64,000 nucleotides of DNA, from contig OY754468.1 of NCBI GenBank assembly GCA_963575645.1, positions 8,370,001-8,434,000 on the forward strand, read 5' to 3'. Source of the DNA: Xanthostigma xanthostigma. Its lineage: Eukaryota > Arthropoda > Insecta > Raphidioptera > Raphidiidae. The notes below the pieces were generated by a model, which was given only the letters and a program-made list of their open reading frames with translations, was not told the origin of the DNA and did no database searches. Shown piece by piece: positions 43,051 through 54,243 of the stretch. The position numbers were made by a program, and so were the translations under genes. Numbering within the stretch: the stretch's first letter is position 1; every line of letters begins with the position of its first letter.

Positions 43051-44398
43051 TTCTCTTTTTAGTGTTAGATAAAGTATTGCAATGGGTAGGCCAAGTATGC
43101 GTGCCTTTGAAATTTGAGAGTTTCCCTCGATTTCTCCGGATTCCACCATCAGATCCGATGGGACCACCTCGGAAATGCACTCTTTCGAATAAAAAAAAAT
43201 TTTTGAAAATCGGTCCATAATTGACGGAGAAATCGGTGAACATACATAAAAAAATATATACAGTCGAACATAGAACCTCCTCCTTTTTTGAAATCGGTTA
43301 ATAAAAATGAATCGTTACTGTAATTTTTTCTAATTATAGTGTGTAACAGTGTAGTGTACAAGGTGGTGTCGATTGCACCGATATTTAGGTACATAAATAA
43401 AGTAGCTCAGTCATTACCTGGATATAATTGAAATACCTGCAAACAAATCCTATATGGATTAAATGATCCGAGTTGGCGCCGGGTCACTGTCTTACTCTTT
43501 GTGATCTTGAATATCACGACAGAAGCTCAGTAATTTATTACTTGCTGTGTGACGGTAAAATAATAAGAAGAACCGTTACATAACATTTATACGCTGCCTC
43601 AAATACCTATCCAAAAATGTTCGATAGCTCTTGGACTATGTATAAAGTTACCTTTTGTCAATTTCTATCTCATTCTATCCCATCAGTTATTCTGAAATAA
43701 ACAGTGATAAATAGTTCAATCATCGACTAGGGAAACAAAACGACATAACTTTCTATATAGGTGCAAGACAGATGAGTGTAGTCACAAAGTTTTAATTGAC
43801 ATTTTTTTTATAAATGTATCACACAATAAAACAACTATAGAAATAACAAAGCAAGTAGAAACTAACTTTTTTTAAATAATAATTGATTTTTTTTTTTAAT
43901 TTAAATGTGCCTTTCAATTTCGCGAGCAGTTTTTATATCATTCCATTCTACAGACAATGACTATGCAAAATAAGTATATTTTACAGGAAAAAGAATGTAT
44001 CTTTAACTGAGATTGTAGTGTTCCAGAAGGAATCTTAAGGAATATCAATATTAGATTTGATTAGATTGTAAATCATAGACGCACAACATTGTTCAATATA
44101 TTTTACTTGCAAGATTTAACTTACAAGACAAATTCGAAATTAATTTTTCTATTCCATCTTGTAGCCAAAAGTCGTATCTTTCTGTTGGTGTATTCATTTT
44201 AGACAAGAATACGCTAGGTCAAAAGTTATAGAAATGCATCAGCAAGTAAATGGTACGATCTTAAACACTTCAAAATGCTCTCCTGCACAATTTACATTTT
44301 TGACAAACTGCCTTCTTCCCGTGTACCCTTCAAGTGAGAAATATCTCAGTTAGTTTGTTTCCTGCGCAAGGGTTTTTGCAGTTGGTTTGGAAAATAAG
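43051..44398. other. Stretch without recognised gene
   Basis: 43110-43300 (GGAGAAATCGGTGAACATAC, GAACCTCCTCCTTTTTTGAA) resembles common insect interspersed repeats. The rest is unassigned; no exon is recognised. Confidence 0.4.
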
Positions 44399-45533
44399 CA
44401 CGATAGCAATTTGGAATAAAAGACTTGATTCTTTTTTATATGAAGTTTAAATACGTCAAAACAAATTCGGAAAAATTGAGGGGGGGTAACCGATTATTTA
44501 AATAAATAATTGACTTCAAAAGTAAGCATATTAATTAACATTGGTCTTATGGCAAAGCGACGAATCGGCGACATGTTTTTATAATTTTCACCCAAAATTG
44601 TCGAAGAAAATGAAAAAAACTATCTCATTAAAAGTTAAGACATTAATAAAGAAATTAAAAAAATTAAAAACCGTAGTGCCCGACTAGATTAATAGTATAT
44701 TGTGCGACTAGTGAGTAGTGAGAGAAGGAGAAGATCTCATGAGTGTGAAACTCGCTAGGCTCGTGCGGCAACACGCGAGTGGAATATTCTACTTCGATCA
44801 ATGGTCGCACATAATACTTTATTCCACTATAGCACGAGTAATATGTAATCGGGACCCTGATAAAAGAGGGAAAAATAATAAATCACTTCATTGATTGACG
44901 TACCCACCGCCCTCAATGCACACAAGACGGCCCTGACTTTTGCTGAATTGCGATGCTGTTTTCATATATACAAATCGCTACCGCGTTCCTATTGGTCCAG
45001 AAACTATGCAGTAATACATTATCGTACAGTTTCGGCTCATTATTAGCACTTTACGCGTCAACATGAAGTAATTTATTATTTCTCCCGAATTTAGCAGGGC
45101 CCCGAAATTATATACAATTACTCACGCGTGTTGAATAAAAGATATTTAATAGAAAAGATCAGCTTTTCAGGCTTGCGTTTGATCTGCAGTTTTGCCGGTT
45201 CGTTTCCGAAATAATAATAAAAGTTTTACTAAATATATTTTAATCTAGTCGGGTACTACGGTTTTTTATTTTCATAATTTATTTCTTAATGTCTTAACTT
45301 TTCATTAGAAAGTTTTTTTTTCATTTTATTCGTCTTTGTGTGAAAATAATTAAAACATGTCGCCGATCTGTCCCTTTACCATAAGACCAATGTTAAGTAG
45401 GCTTACTTTTTAAGTCAATTGTTTATTTAAATAATCGGTCAACCCCCTCTCAAATTTTTAGAATTTATTTTGACGTATTTAAACTTCATATAAAAAAATA
45501 ATCAAGTCTTTTTTCCAAATAGCTATCGTGCTC
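44399..45533. mobile_element. Foldback element with ~300-bp arms
   Basis: The left arm 44399-44697 (AGCACGATAGCAATTTGGAA, ATGAAGTTTAAATACGTCAA, ACATTGGTCTTATGG) is inverted at 45240-45533 (CCATAAGACCAATGT, TTGACGTATTTAAACTTCAT, CCAAATAGCTATCGTGCT). The 540-bp centre contains CGTGCGGCAACACGCGAG and no long open frame. One outer end also occurs alone at 23567-23610. Confidence 0.7.
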
Positions 45534-45796
45534 TTACTTCCTTAAATGTGTGAGATTTCTTGTCAGTAACTTTTTAGAAGCACCTATTTCTGCAGTGGTC
45601 TTGACTCAACCACTCCCAATCCAGTTGCTCTTGAGTAATTTCTTCCTGAGTCAGTTACTCCTGATTCATCGACTTTTTTAATTGTATATACAGGGTGTCC
45701 CACGACATGACTGCCATAGCCTGGGACTGTGTTGCTGGGGTGATTTCAAGTCAAAAATGTCTAATGAACATATACCCGGAACGCTATCGTAACTGA

Positions 45797-45805
45797 GCTA
45801 GAAGC
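45797..45805 (+). repeat. Left 9-bp target duplication of the foldback composite
   Basis: GCTAGAAGC abuts the left foldback terminus ACCTTCGTGCGAATAGCC and is repeated exactly at 55894-55902 after the right terminus. Confidence 0.8.
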
Positions 45806-45811
45806 ACCTTC

Positions 45812-46345
45812 GTGCGAATAGCCAACATGAATTTTGAAAAATGAGATTTTTTTATTTTTGCTTCGGTCAATCGTTTGTGAATCGTTTGTGAATGTTTGTG
45901 ACGCTATTATTTTCGTTTGTGACTAATTAGTTAACTAGTTATTTAATTGTTATTTAAAAGTGTGCGAATAGCCAACACTTTTTTAAATTTATTGCAATAT
46001 TGACTTGTAAAAATGATATTTTTTTATTTTCGTTTCAGTCAATCGTTTGTGAATCGTTTGTGAATGTTTGTGATGCTATTATTTTTGTTTGTGACTAATT
46101 AGTTAATTAATTATTTAAGTTTTAATTTAGAGTGTGCGAATAGCCAACATTTTTTAAAATGTATTGTAATATTGACTTCTAGGTACTTAATCGATCGGAA
46201 ATCGTTTGTGAATTCCGAATATACTAATAAAAATGTTTGTGACAGCGTATTTTTTAAAAAATAATAAAAAATAAATTTTAGTATTTTTGGCAATACAAAG
46301 CTTTTTATATTGGCCACTTCGTTTAGTTGGCGCTGAATCTAACCT
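45812..46345 (-). repeat. Outer left foldback arm with tandem sub-repeats
   Basis: GTGCGAATAGCCAACA starts at 45812, 45962 and 46134, so the arm is built from units of about 150-170 bp. Each unit carries TCAATCGTTTGTGAAT, AATGTTTGTGA.GCTATTAT and TTTGTGACTAATTAGTTAA. The third unit ends with TTGGCCACTTCGTTTAGTTG, GCGCTGAATC. A 68-codon open frame occurs on the strand running inward in all four arms and reflects the shared sequence, not a gene. Confidence 0.8.
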
Positions 46346-47506
46346 TTGGTGCCCTCTAGTGTTGAATTGGTTAACGAAAACTTTTAGTTCTTTGTACTTT
46401 GTTAAATGAGAGCTATATTTGTTTGTATTCTTTTTTAATTTATCTACTAATAATCTTAACAGAAGACAACATTTTTCACTTTATCAATATCATGATAGGT
46501 AGGTAGGACTGTTTGTTTTTTGTAACAAAACTGTGATTCACTAAGAACAGAGTTTTTTTTTTTATTTTATAATTCGGTAAATATAAGAAAATATATTTCT
46601 AATCTTCAATATACACCTCAACTCCATCCAGTCTCCACAATGAGTTGACCTCAGCTGTTGAGCGTCTATAATTTACAATCTCTCTCTCTCTAAACTGCTT
46701 CGTATGCCATTTACAATATCGACTGTTCGTATTAGTATGCAGTTTATATAATAAACATTAAACAATTCATAAAACAATATCACATTAAATAATATTCGTC
46801 TAAGCATATTTGCTTACACGATTTTATTTTTGATTTATACACTCACACATCAAATTGTTTTAACGAATGTTAATTTTTAAAAGATAAAAAAATACGCATT
46901 TGTGAAAAATCAAAAAGCTAACATCAGGAAGAATATTAATTATTAAATCTAATTCTTTTTCATTCCAACTTATTGTTGACATAAATATTAAAATACAATG
47001 ATTGTACACGTAAGAAACAGAAAATTTATATTTATCCTAATACCAAGTTTAATTAATAAGAATACTCAAGCTGAGTATCCTTATTAATTAACTCAACTTC
47101 GTCATTGAAAGCAGTAGATTTTATAAGTTAACAATTTCCCATTGTCATTCTAGTATATTGACCATTGTTTAATATCACAGTTGATCTGACAATGAAAATC
47201 AAAGTATTTACGACTACTTAATCATCTAGATATAAATTACATAATCATTTAACAAAACTTATTAATTATGAATATAGTTAATATAAACAATTTACAATTT
47301 GAAAATTCAACGTAAGTATATTACACTTTTTTAAAAATAATAAAATTGTTTTTCAATCATTCATATAAAAAGTTAGATATTATTAATAGTTTAGAGACGT
47401 AAAAGGTTTTTTGAGATTATTTGAAAAAGTTACATTAGCTTTTTTAATTAACAATATGCCGCTGTTAACAAAATACAAAATAGTTATTCTACCTCAAACT
47501 AGAGGG
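46346..47506. repeat. Foldback core of unit 1
   Basis: AT-rich 1.16-kb core between the two arms of unit 1; its inverse forms the core of unit 2 (about 54244-55345). 46370-46545 resembles the core of the hAT-like MITE at 19012-19556. 46646-46694 (GACCTCAGCTGTTGAGCGTC and CT repeats) resembles 18109-18172. A small palindrome AATAAGAATACTCAAGCTGA at 47054-47093 lies inside. No open frame of note. Confidence 0.65.
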
Positions 47507-47903
47507 CACTAAAGGTTAGATTCAGCGCCAACTAAACGAAGTGGCTAATATAAAAATCTTTGTATTGCCAAAAATAATAAAATTCATTTTTTATTATTTT
47601 TTAAAAAATACGCTGTCACAAACATTTTTATTAGTATATTCGGAATTCACAAACGATTTCCAATCGATTAAGTACCTAGAAGTCAATATTACAATAAATT
47701 TTAAAAAATGTTGGCTATTCGCACACTCTAAATTAAAACTTAAATAATTAATTAACTAATTAGTCACAAACAAAAATAATAGCGTCACAAACATTCACAA
47801 ACGATTGACTGAAGCAAAAATAAAAAAATATCATTTTTACAAGTCAATATTGCAATAAATTTAAAAAAGTGTTGGCTATTCGCACACTTTTAAATAACAA
47901 TTA
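47507..47903 (+). repeat. Inner arm of unit 1, interrupted by the LINE
   Basis: Inverse of the outer left arm: GATTCAGCGCCAACTAAACG, then units ending GGCTATTCGCACACT. The arm stops at AAATAACAATTA, the LINE target site, and resumes at 53729. It differs from the outer arms at a few positions that it shares with the inner arm of unit 2. Confidence 0.75.
47892..47903 (+). repeat. Left 12-bp target duplication of the I-type LINE
   Basis: AAATAACAATTA; the exact copy follows the LINE poly(A) at 53729-53740. In the uninterrupted right arm (55742-55757) the sequence is TTAAATAACAATTAAATAAC, confirming the empty site. Confidence 0.85.
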
Positions 47904-48315
47904 GACAATCAGACATGCGATAAGAGTCACGTGATCTGTGTGAATGGTGTGTAATTACAGCTCTATCAATAATTAAATAGTTTTTACATATCAAGAAAGT
48001 GATCTGTTAAAATATAATAATCTAAGACTATTTACAAATATATTACTTATAAGTGATTAAGATTCATATCCTGATTAAATAGGTTGGCAATTTTTAACTA
48101 ATTGCCAGCATCTGCTGGTGAGGTTATCTTTGCTCTCTGTTTGATAGAGGTAATCATAATTAATTTCCATAAACACAAATTGTTTAATTCTAACTAATCA
48201 ATAATTAGCGACATCTAATAACCAATAAATATAATATTACAATAACCAACGCCTACGCCATCTGGCCGTTCGCGATCGGGTGCGCAAACCTAATACAAAA
48301 TGATTTCTAACAACC

Positions 48316-49815
48316 ATGGATAATATTATAAACTACACTACTTCACCAAACCAAATAGAAAATAACAATAAAAATTTAAACAAACCTACAATGGCTAATA
48401 ATCAACTCAACAACGAAGAAAATCGTACTACGGAATCGACCAAATCGTTTGCTGATACTGTGAAAAATAATGCAGCATTCCCGTATCCCACAAAAGAACA
48501 AGGAATTCTGATAAATTCAATTAATGGAGTGAAAATTAAATCATATATCTCAGCTGTGGCAGCAATAGTAACTCCAAAAAACATAATTGCAGCATCTCGT
48601 ATCTCGAATAACAGAATATGTATGTTCCTTACTAGTACTAACATAGTAGACAAACTGGTGGCAGAAAATAGCTCTATATTAGTTGAAGGTTATACTGTCA
48701 GCATACGAAGATATATTACCCCTGCTAAAAAGTTAACTATATCAAATATTTTTCCATTTATACCTAACCACATAATTGAAAAAGATTTAAGTAATATAGG
48801 AATCAAGCTAGTATCTCCTATACATTTTATAAAAGCGGGATCAGCAGAACCAGAAGCCGAACATATAGTAAGCTTCAGAAGATTTGTTTACATTATCCCT
48901 AACGATTCAATACCAGTACCAGAACAACTAATATGTAAATTTGACAACGACAATTACAAAATTTATTTGAGTATAGACACGAAATGCTATATTTGTAATC
49001 AATACGGCCATATAGCACAAAACTGTAGCTCATCTATTCCGGAAAATTCAAGAGAAGCAGAAAAAGACGTTCCATGTTCTGAAAACCTGTCTACCCAACC
49101 AAAAAGAAAACGTCCGCTACCTTCTTCAACATCAACAGTAATTGATGATCCAAGTCCAGAGGAAGACAGTGAAGAAACTGCTAATGAAAACGTCATTACC
49201 ACTGCTCTAATACATGCAACGCCAAAAGATTCTCTAAAAGAAACTGTACAGACAAATCAAATTGTACCCGCAATAGAGTTAAAAGAAGCTGAATATAGCA
49301 TACAAAACCGAAAAGATTCCCCAAAAATACCCCCCAATACATGCCAGACGTCTTTAACTGAAGAAAACGACAACCTTGATGAAGTGTTTGTAGTCCCTGC
49401 TGAACCTGAAACAGAGAAAAGCAAATTAATAATAAAAACTAAAGCAGAAAAAACAGTTAAATCATCGAGGAAAAAAAGAAGAACCAAAAAGTACAATTTA
49501 GAGGAAGAGCTACAATCGATAAAAATAATTATGGAAAAAGAACCGCCAATATACCCAATAAGCTACCAACAATTAATAACATTTTTGGAAAAATCTACAA
49601 CTACAACTGACATTCTAGCGTTAGCAAACGCCATATCACCTAATATTGAATTATTAATTACAACATTAAAAGACGTTAAACCAAACTTAAATAACCCAAG
49701 TTTTAAATCAAAAATCACTAAAATAATAACAAATATAAATAAAAAAATGGACAGTGAACAGGCAATGTTAACAAGCTCTTTCTCCCAAACATGCGACGAA
49801 GAATTAATAGAATAA
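48316..49815 (+). CDS. LINE ORF1: RNA-binding protein with CCHC zinc knuckle
   Basis: 499 residues starting at an ATG in good context (CAACCATGG). The N-terminal part is Asn-rich and polar (NQIENNNKNLNKPTMANN); residues about 55-215 are the folded-looking part of the ORF1 nucleic-acid-binding region. One knuckle, C-Y-I-C-N-Q-Y-G-H-I-A-Q-N-C (CX2CX4HX4C), lies at about residues 222-235. The rest is acidic and low in complexity, with a basic patch SSRKKRRTKK near residues 380-390. In LINEs this protein coats the element RNA in the cytoplasm. The stop TAA at 49813-49815 overlaps the ORF2 start by one base. Confidence 0.85.
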   Translation: MDNIINYTTSPNQIENNNKNLNKPTMANNQLNNEENRTTESTKSFADTVKNNAAFPYPTKEQGILINSINGVKIKSYISAVAAIVTPKNIIAASRISNNRICMFLTSTNIVDKLVAENSSILVEGYTVSIRRYITPAKKLTISNIFPFIPNHIIEKDLSNIGIKLVSPIHFIKAGSAEPEAEHIVSFRRFVYIIPNDSIPVPEQLICKFDNDNYKIYLSIDTKCYICNQYGHIAQNCSSSIPENSREAEKDVPCSENLSTQPKRKRPLPSSTSTVIDDPSPEEDSEETANENVITTALIHATPKDSLKETVQTNQIVPAIELKEAEYSIQNRKDSPKIPPNTCQTSLTEENDNLDEVFVVPAEPETEKSKLIIKTKAEKTVKSSRKKRRTKKYNLEEELQSIKIIMEKEPPIYPISYQQLITFLEKSTTTTDILALANAISPNIELLITTLKDVKPNLNNPSFKSKITKIITNINKKMDSEQAMLTSSFSQTCDEELIE

Positions 49816-52715
49816 TGGCTTTATTGCGATGGAACATAAATGGTGTATTTTCACACCTAGAAGAACTTCAACTTTTAACTTCTGAACACGACTTTAAAAT
49901 AATAGCGCTCCAAGAAACACATCTAAAAGAAAATCAAAAATTCCATTTTAAAAAATACAAATCATTCAGGAAGGACAGAGACAACCCACACGCAAGTGGC
50001 GGGGTAATAATATTAACCCACAACAACATATATGCGGAAATGCACCCACTCAACACCAACATTGAAGCCATAGCAGTAACAATTCATTCTAAGCGCACCT
50101 ACACAATATGCAATGTCTATATCCCACCAAATCAAAATATAGACACTGAAGAAATAACAAATATAATCAACCAGCTTCCTAAGTCCTACATATTAGTAGG
50201 TGATTTTAACGCACACAACCCATTATGGGGAGGTAACAATATAAATCAAAAAGGTAAAATTATGGAAAAAATAATAGACCTAGAAAATACAACTTTACTA
50301 AACAACGGAGAATATACACATTTTAACCAATCCTCAGGATCCTTTTCAGCGATAGACCTATCCATTTGTCATCCTCAAATTAAACCTAACTTTCAGTGGA
50401 CAGTTTTACCTGACCTCCATAGTAGTGATCACTTCCCCATTATCATAACAGAAAATGCACGAAGAACCACAAAAAATGACTCAATGATTCCTACAAAATG
50501 GAATATACCAAAAGCAAACTGGCAAACCTTTACTCAATATATCAACGAAAACCTATATGAAAACAACGAAAAAGACAATATTGATAAACAAGTAGAAAAA
50601 ATAACCAAATTAATAACAGAAGCGGCAAATATTTCAATACCCCAAAAAAATAACAGGAATATTTCACATAAAGTTCCATGGTGGAATACGGACTGCGAGG
50701 AAGCGATTAAAAAAAGAAAAAAAGCCTTATCAAAGTTCAAAAGACAAAGAACTGTAGAAAATCTAATTGAATTAAAAAAAATGAAAGCATACTCAAAGAG
50801 AATTATAAAAAAAAGCAAACAAGATTCTTGGGCTAACTATGTCTCGAGCATAAATAGTACAACCTCAGTAAAAGATATGTGGAACAAAATCAAGAAAATC
50901 CAAGGTAATAGTACTCACGTGGACATTTCAGCTGTTAAACAAAACGACAAATTATATACAAACAAGCAAGACATAGCGCAAATTTTTAAAAATAACTACA
51001 CTTCCGCATTTAGTATGGAAAAAACGCATCCGGATTTTAAAAAATATTTGGAATTGACAGAAAATACCAATCAAAACTCAGACACTGAAATTGAAGAGTG
51101 CTACAATTTGAAAATTAACATCTCCGAGCTAGAATTAGCAATAGAAAACGCAAAAGAATCCACCCCTGGTCAAGACACCATTACCTATTCTATGATTAAA
51201 CATCTTCCATGGTCTGCTAAAAAACTCCTCCTAAATATCTTCAATTTCATTTGGACTAACCAGGTCTTTCCTAAAAGTTGGAAATTAGCCATAGTCCTCC
51301 CTATCCTAAAAGCAAACAAAGATCCCACAAACCCTTCAAACTACAGACCCCTATCACTTACTAACTGTATGTCAAAACTTTTAGAATCGATAATAAACAG
51401 AAGACTGGTATGGCACTTAGAATCGATAGCTGTAATTGAACAAAATCAGTGTGGATTTAGAAAAGGGCACTTAACCTTGGACCCTATAATACAGATAGAA
51501 ACTGAAATCCGTAATACGTTTTTAAATAAAGAATACATGCTGGCCATTTTTTTCGACTTACAGCAAGCCTTCGACAAAACTTGGAAAGGTAAAATTATAA
51601 ATACGCTTTTAAATTGGAATATCAAAGGAAATATAATCAAATTCATAGATAACATACTAAGCGAGAGACAATTCATTGTAAGAATGGGGAATACACATTC
51701 AACACAAGCTCCGCAAATAAGAGGTATTCCACAAGGAACAGTATTGGGAACTACTTTGTTTCTAGTTGCAATAAACGACATACTGAGCAGTATAAACTAC
51801 CCAGTAAAAGCTCATTTATACGCCGATGATCTAGTAATATACCATTCAGGAAAAAATCTCAAACAAATTGGCACCAGAATTCAATTGGCCACAAACTCTC
51901 TAGAACACTGGGCAAACAAAAACGGACAATCATTTTCAACACAAAAAACTAAAGCGATAATATTTACAAAAAAATGGAAACTCGAAGACCTACCAAAAAT
52001 AAAGCTTAATGGAAGTATAATAACATACACAGACAAAATAGATTACCTCGGAGTCATATTAGACAAAAAATTAACATGGATCCCACACCTAAAAAATTTG
52101 AAAAATAACTGCAAACGAAGATTGGACTTACTAAAAGTAATTAGTCACCAGCATTGGGGTACCGACCAAGAAACTTTAATTAAGATTTTCCAATCAATAA
52201 TTAGATCCAAGTTAGATTACGCTAACTTTGTGTACGCCTCGGCAAGCAAGTCTGCTCTGAAGATGGTAGATGCAGTATATAACACCGGTCTAAGAATCAT
52301 TTTTGGTGCTTGGAGAACCTCTCCACTAGTCAGCCTTTACAATATATCAGGATTAATACCCCCAGACCTCAGAAGAGAGAAATTAGCCACAAACTATTAC
52401 TACTCAATTTCATCTAAACCCAAACATATGAACTATGACATAGTAGTACGACCAAGATATCAAATAAAATACGACAATAATAAAAAAATAGCAAAACCTT
52501 TCACCAATAGAGTCTATAATTTAATAAAAAATTCTGAAGATAGAATATACAGTGCTAAAGAATGTATAAGAATGCTCTCCCCTCCATGGAAACCACCTAA
52601 ATTCAACATAGACTTATCGCTGAACACAATGAAAAAACAAGATACAAATCCTCTAATTTTTAAAAAACTGCTAGCTGAACTAAATGAGAAGTTTAAACAC
52701 GATATTAAAGCATAG
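49815..52715 (+). CDS. LINE ORF2: APE-type endonuclease and reverse transcriptase
   Basis: 966 codons counted from the ATG at 49815, preferred over the in-frame ATG at 49791 because it forms TAATG with the ORF1 stop and begins at the conserved MALLRWNINGV. Endonuclease motifs: WNING near residue 6, LQETHLK near 36, GDFNAHNPLWGG with D130, and SSDHFPI with D205 and H206. Reverse transcriptase motifs: NPSNYRPLSLTNC, FFDLQQAFDKTW, RGIPQGTVLG starting at 636, and catalytic Y-A-D-D at 669-672. The frame ends at TAG just before RNase H, whose code continues in another frame. The enzyme nicks target DNA and primes reverse transcription there. Confidence 0.9.
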   Translation: MALLRWNINGVFSHLEELQLLTSEHDFKIIALQETHLKENQKFHFKKYKSFRKDRDNPHASGGVIILTHNNIYAEMHPLNTNIEAIAVTIHSKRTYTICNVYIPPNQNIDTEEITNIINQLPKSYILVGDFNAHNPLWGGNNINQKGKIMEKIIDLENTTLLNNGEYTHFNQSSGSFSAIDLSICHPQIKPNFQWTVLPDLHSSDHFPIIITENARRTTKNDSMIPTKWNIPKANWQTFTQYINENLYENNEKDNIDKQVEKITKLITEAANISIPQKNNRNISHKVPWWNTDCEEAIKKRKKALSKFKRQRTVENLIELKKMKAYSKRIIKKSKQDSWANYVSSINSTTSVKDMWNKIKKIQGNSTHVDISAVKQNDKLYTNKQDIAQIFKNNYTSAFSMEKTHPDFKKYLELTENTNQNSDTEIEECYNLKINISELELAIENAKESTPGQDTITYSMIKHLPWSAKKLLLNIFNFIWTNQVFPKSWKLAIVLPILKANKDPTNPSNYRPLSLTNCMSKLLESIINRRLVWHLESIAVIEQNQCGFRKGHLTLDPIIQIETEIRNTFLNKEYMLAIFFDLQQAFDKTWKGKIINTLLNWNIKGNIIKFIDNILSERQFIVRMGNTHSTQAPQIRGIPQGTVLGTTLFLVAINDILSSINYPVKAHLYADDLVIYHSGKNLKQIGTRIQLATNSLEHWANKNGQSFSTQKTKAIIFTKKWKLEDLPKIKLNGSIITYTDKIDYLGVILDKKLTWIPHLKNLKNNCKRRLDLLKVISHQHWGTDQETLIKIFQSIIRSKLDYANFVYASASKSALKMVDAVYNTGLRIIFGAWRTSPLVSLYNISGLIPPDLRREKLATNYYYSISSKPKHMNYDIVVRPRYQIKYDNNKKIAKPFTNRVYNLIKNSEDRIYSAKECIRMLSPPWKPPKFNIDLSLNTMKKQDTNPLIFKKLLAELNEKFKHDIKA

Positions 52716-53518
52716 ATGGTTCAAAAATAGACAAACAAGTTGGTTGTGCCTTTTCATCAGATAAATACATTCAAAATATTAAACTACATTCTGAAAACAG
52801 TATATTTACAGCAGAATTGTGTGCTATCAAATACTTCTTAAAATATTATATACAGTTGAGGGAAAAAAAATATAATGCGGTCATATACTCGGATTCAATT
52901 AGCGCACTACAGTCTATTGGAAACTATTACCCAACCAACCCCCACGTTGTGGAAATACATCAGTGTCTACACAAATTACAACAAAACAATAAAAAAGTAA
53001 CGTTTGTTTGGATCCCATCCCACATACAAATAACCGGCAATGAATTAGTAGACAAAAAAGCAAAGGAAGCAGCCAGGTCTAATTTAGAAACACATGAAAA
53101 TGATATCACTTTCAGCGATTTAAAGTGCTACACCAATCGAATTATAAAAAATAAGTGGAAAATAATATGGGAACAAACAGAAGACAACAAATTAAAGAAA
53201 ATAAAAAACTGTGTAGAAAGATGGAAATCTCCCGGAAACTTAAACCGAAGAGAGGAAATTGTACTAACAAGGCTTAGAATAGGACATACTCGTCTCACAC
53301 ATTCTTACCTGTTGGATCGCTCTCCTCCCCCGGAATGCGAGATCTGCAACGTTCCTCTGACGGTAGAACACCTTTTGGTGACCTGTCCCCTATACGATGT
53401 CCAACGGATGGATACTGAACTTCCGCAGGATCTGGAAACAATTTTAAATAATGAAGAAAAAAACATAAAGTCAACTATTAACTATCTAAAAAGTATAAAC
53501 AAATACAAAGACATTTAA
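52709..53518 (+). pseudogene. LINE ORF2 3' part: RNase H and CCHC region, out of frame
   Basis: Open from 52709, in a different frame from ORF2. DGSK (first catalytic Asp) begins at 52715, followed by FTAEL (Glu), VIYSDS (Asp), FVWIPSHIQITGNE and LVDKKAKEAA (last Asp), so all four RNase H carboxylates are present. A C-terminal CEICNVPLTVEHLLVTC (CX2CX7HX4C) follows. Between the GCA codon of ORF2 and GAT of DGS only two bases remain where complete codons (normally Tyr-Thr) are expected, consistent with loss of one or four bases. Downstream there is no obvious independent start codon, so the region is probably no longer made. Confidence 0.8.
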
Positions 53519-53728
53519 AAGTATCAACTACTTACCTTATTAATTACCATAAACATTAATTGTGATATAATATGTAATATAATATATACTTACCTTAGAG
53601 ATATTATATGTAATATAATATGTACTTACCTTAGATATTATGCTATATGTACTTATACATTTGTAAATATTTTGCGATAATGGCCATAGAAGCCGATTCG
53701 CTCCTTTTAAAATAATAAAAAAAAAAAA

Positions 53729-53740
53729 AAATAACAATTA
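53729..53740 (+). repeat. Right 12-bp target duplication of the I-type LINE
   Basis: AAATAACAATTA directly after the A-rich LINE tail; partner of 47892-47903. Confidence 0.8.
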
Positions 53741-54243
53741 AATAACTAGTTATCTAATTAGTCACAAACGAAAATAATAGCGTCACAAACATCCACAAAC
53801 GATTTACCGAAGCAAAAATAAAAAAAATCTCATTTTTCAAAATTCATGTTTTTAATTTTTGCTTCGGTCAATCAAAAGTGTGCGAATAGCCAACACTTTT
53901 TTTAATTTATTGCAATACTGACTTGTAAAAATGATATTTTTTTATTTTCGTTTCAGTCAATCGTTTGTGAATGTTTGTGACGCTATTATTTTTGTTTGTG
54001 ACTAATTAGTTAATTAATTATTTAAGTTTTAATTTAGAGTGTGCGAATAGCCAACATTTTTTAAAATTTATTGTAATATTGACTTCTAGGTACTTAATCG
54101 ATTGGAAATCGTTTGTGAATTCCGAATATACTAATAAAAATGTTTGTGACAGCGTATTTTTTAAAAAATAATAAAAAATAAATTTTAGTATTTTTGGCAA
54201 TACAAAGCTTTTTATATTGGCCACTTCGTTTAGTTGGCGCTGA
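53741..54243. repeat. Junction of the two foldback units and inner arm of unit 2
   Basis: 53741-53848 completes the interrupted outer sub-repeat of unit 1 (ACTAGTTATCTAATTAGTCA to CAAAATTCATG). At 53848 the orientation flips and AATTTTTGCTTCGGTCAATC starts the inner arm of unit 2. The terminal 20 bp of unit 1 and about 100 bp of the first sub-repeat of unit 2 are missing at the junction. 53880-54243 is the minus-oriented arm. Compared with unit 1, about 65 bp between the arm and core are absent at 54243. Confidence 0.7.

Larger units (their letters stand above)
47904..53728 (+). mobile_element. Nearly complete I-clade LINE
   Basis: 5.8-kb non-LTR retrotransposon with a 412-bp 5' untranslated region, ORF1, ORF2, a 3' untranslated region and a terminal A-rich run (AATAATAAAAAAA). 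It is flanked by the perfect 12-bp target duplication AAATAACAATTA. Domain order endonuclease, reverse transcriptase, RNase H, CCHC and the NPSNYRPLSLTNC-type motif point to the I group. The only visible defect is a frame change between reverse transcriptase and RNase H. Perfect duplications and intact ORF1 and EN-RT imply a very recent insertion. A tandem duplication of about 50 bp lies in the 3' untranslated region (ATATACTTACCTTAGA-type words, 53560-53640). Confidence 0.85.

Noticed and set aside
49791-49814. Upstream ATG as the start of LINE ORF2
   Set aside because: The additional eight residues (MRRRINRI) precede the conserved MALLRWN start, and the downstream ATG forms the TAATG coupling with ORF1.
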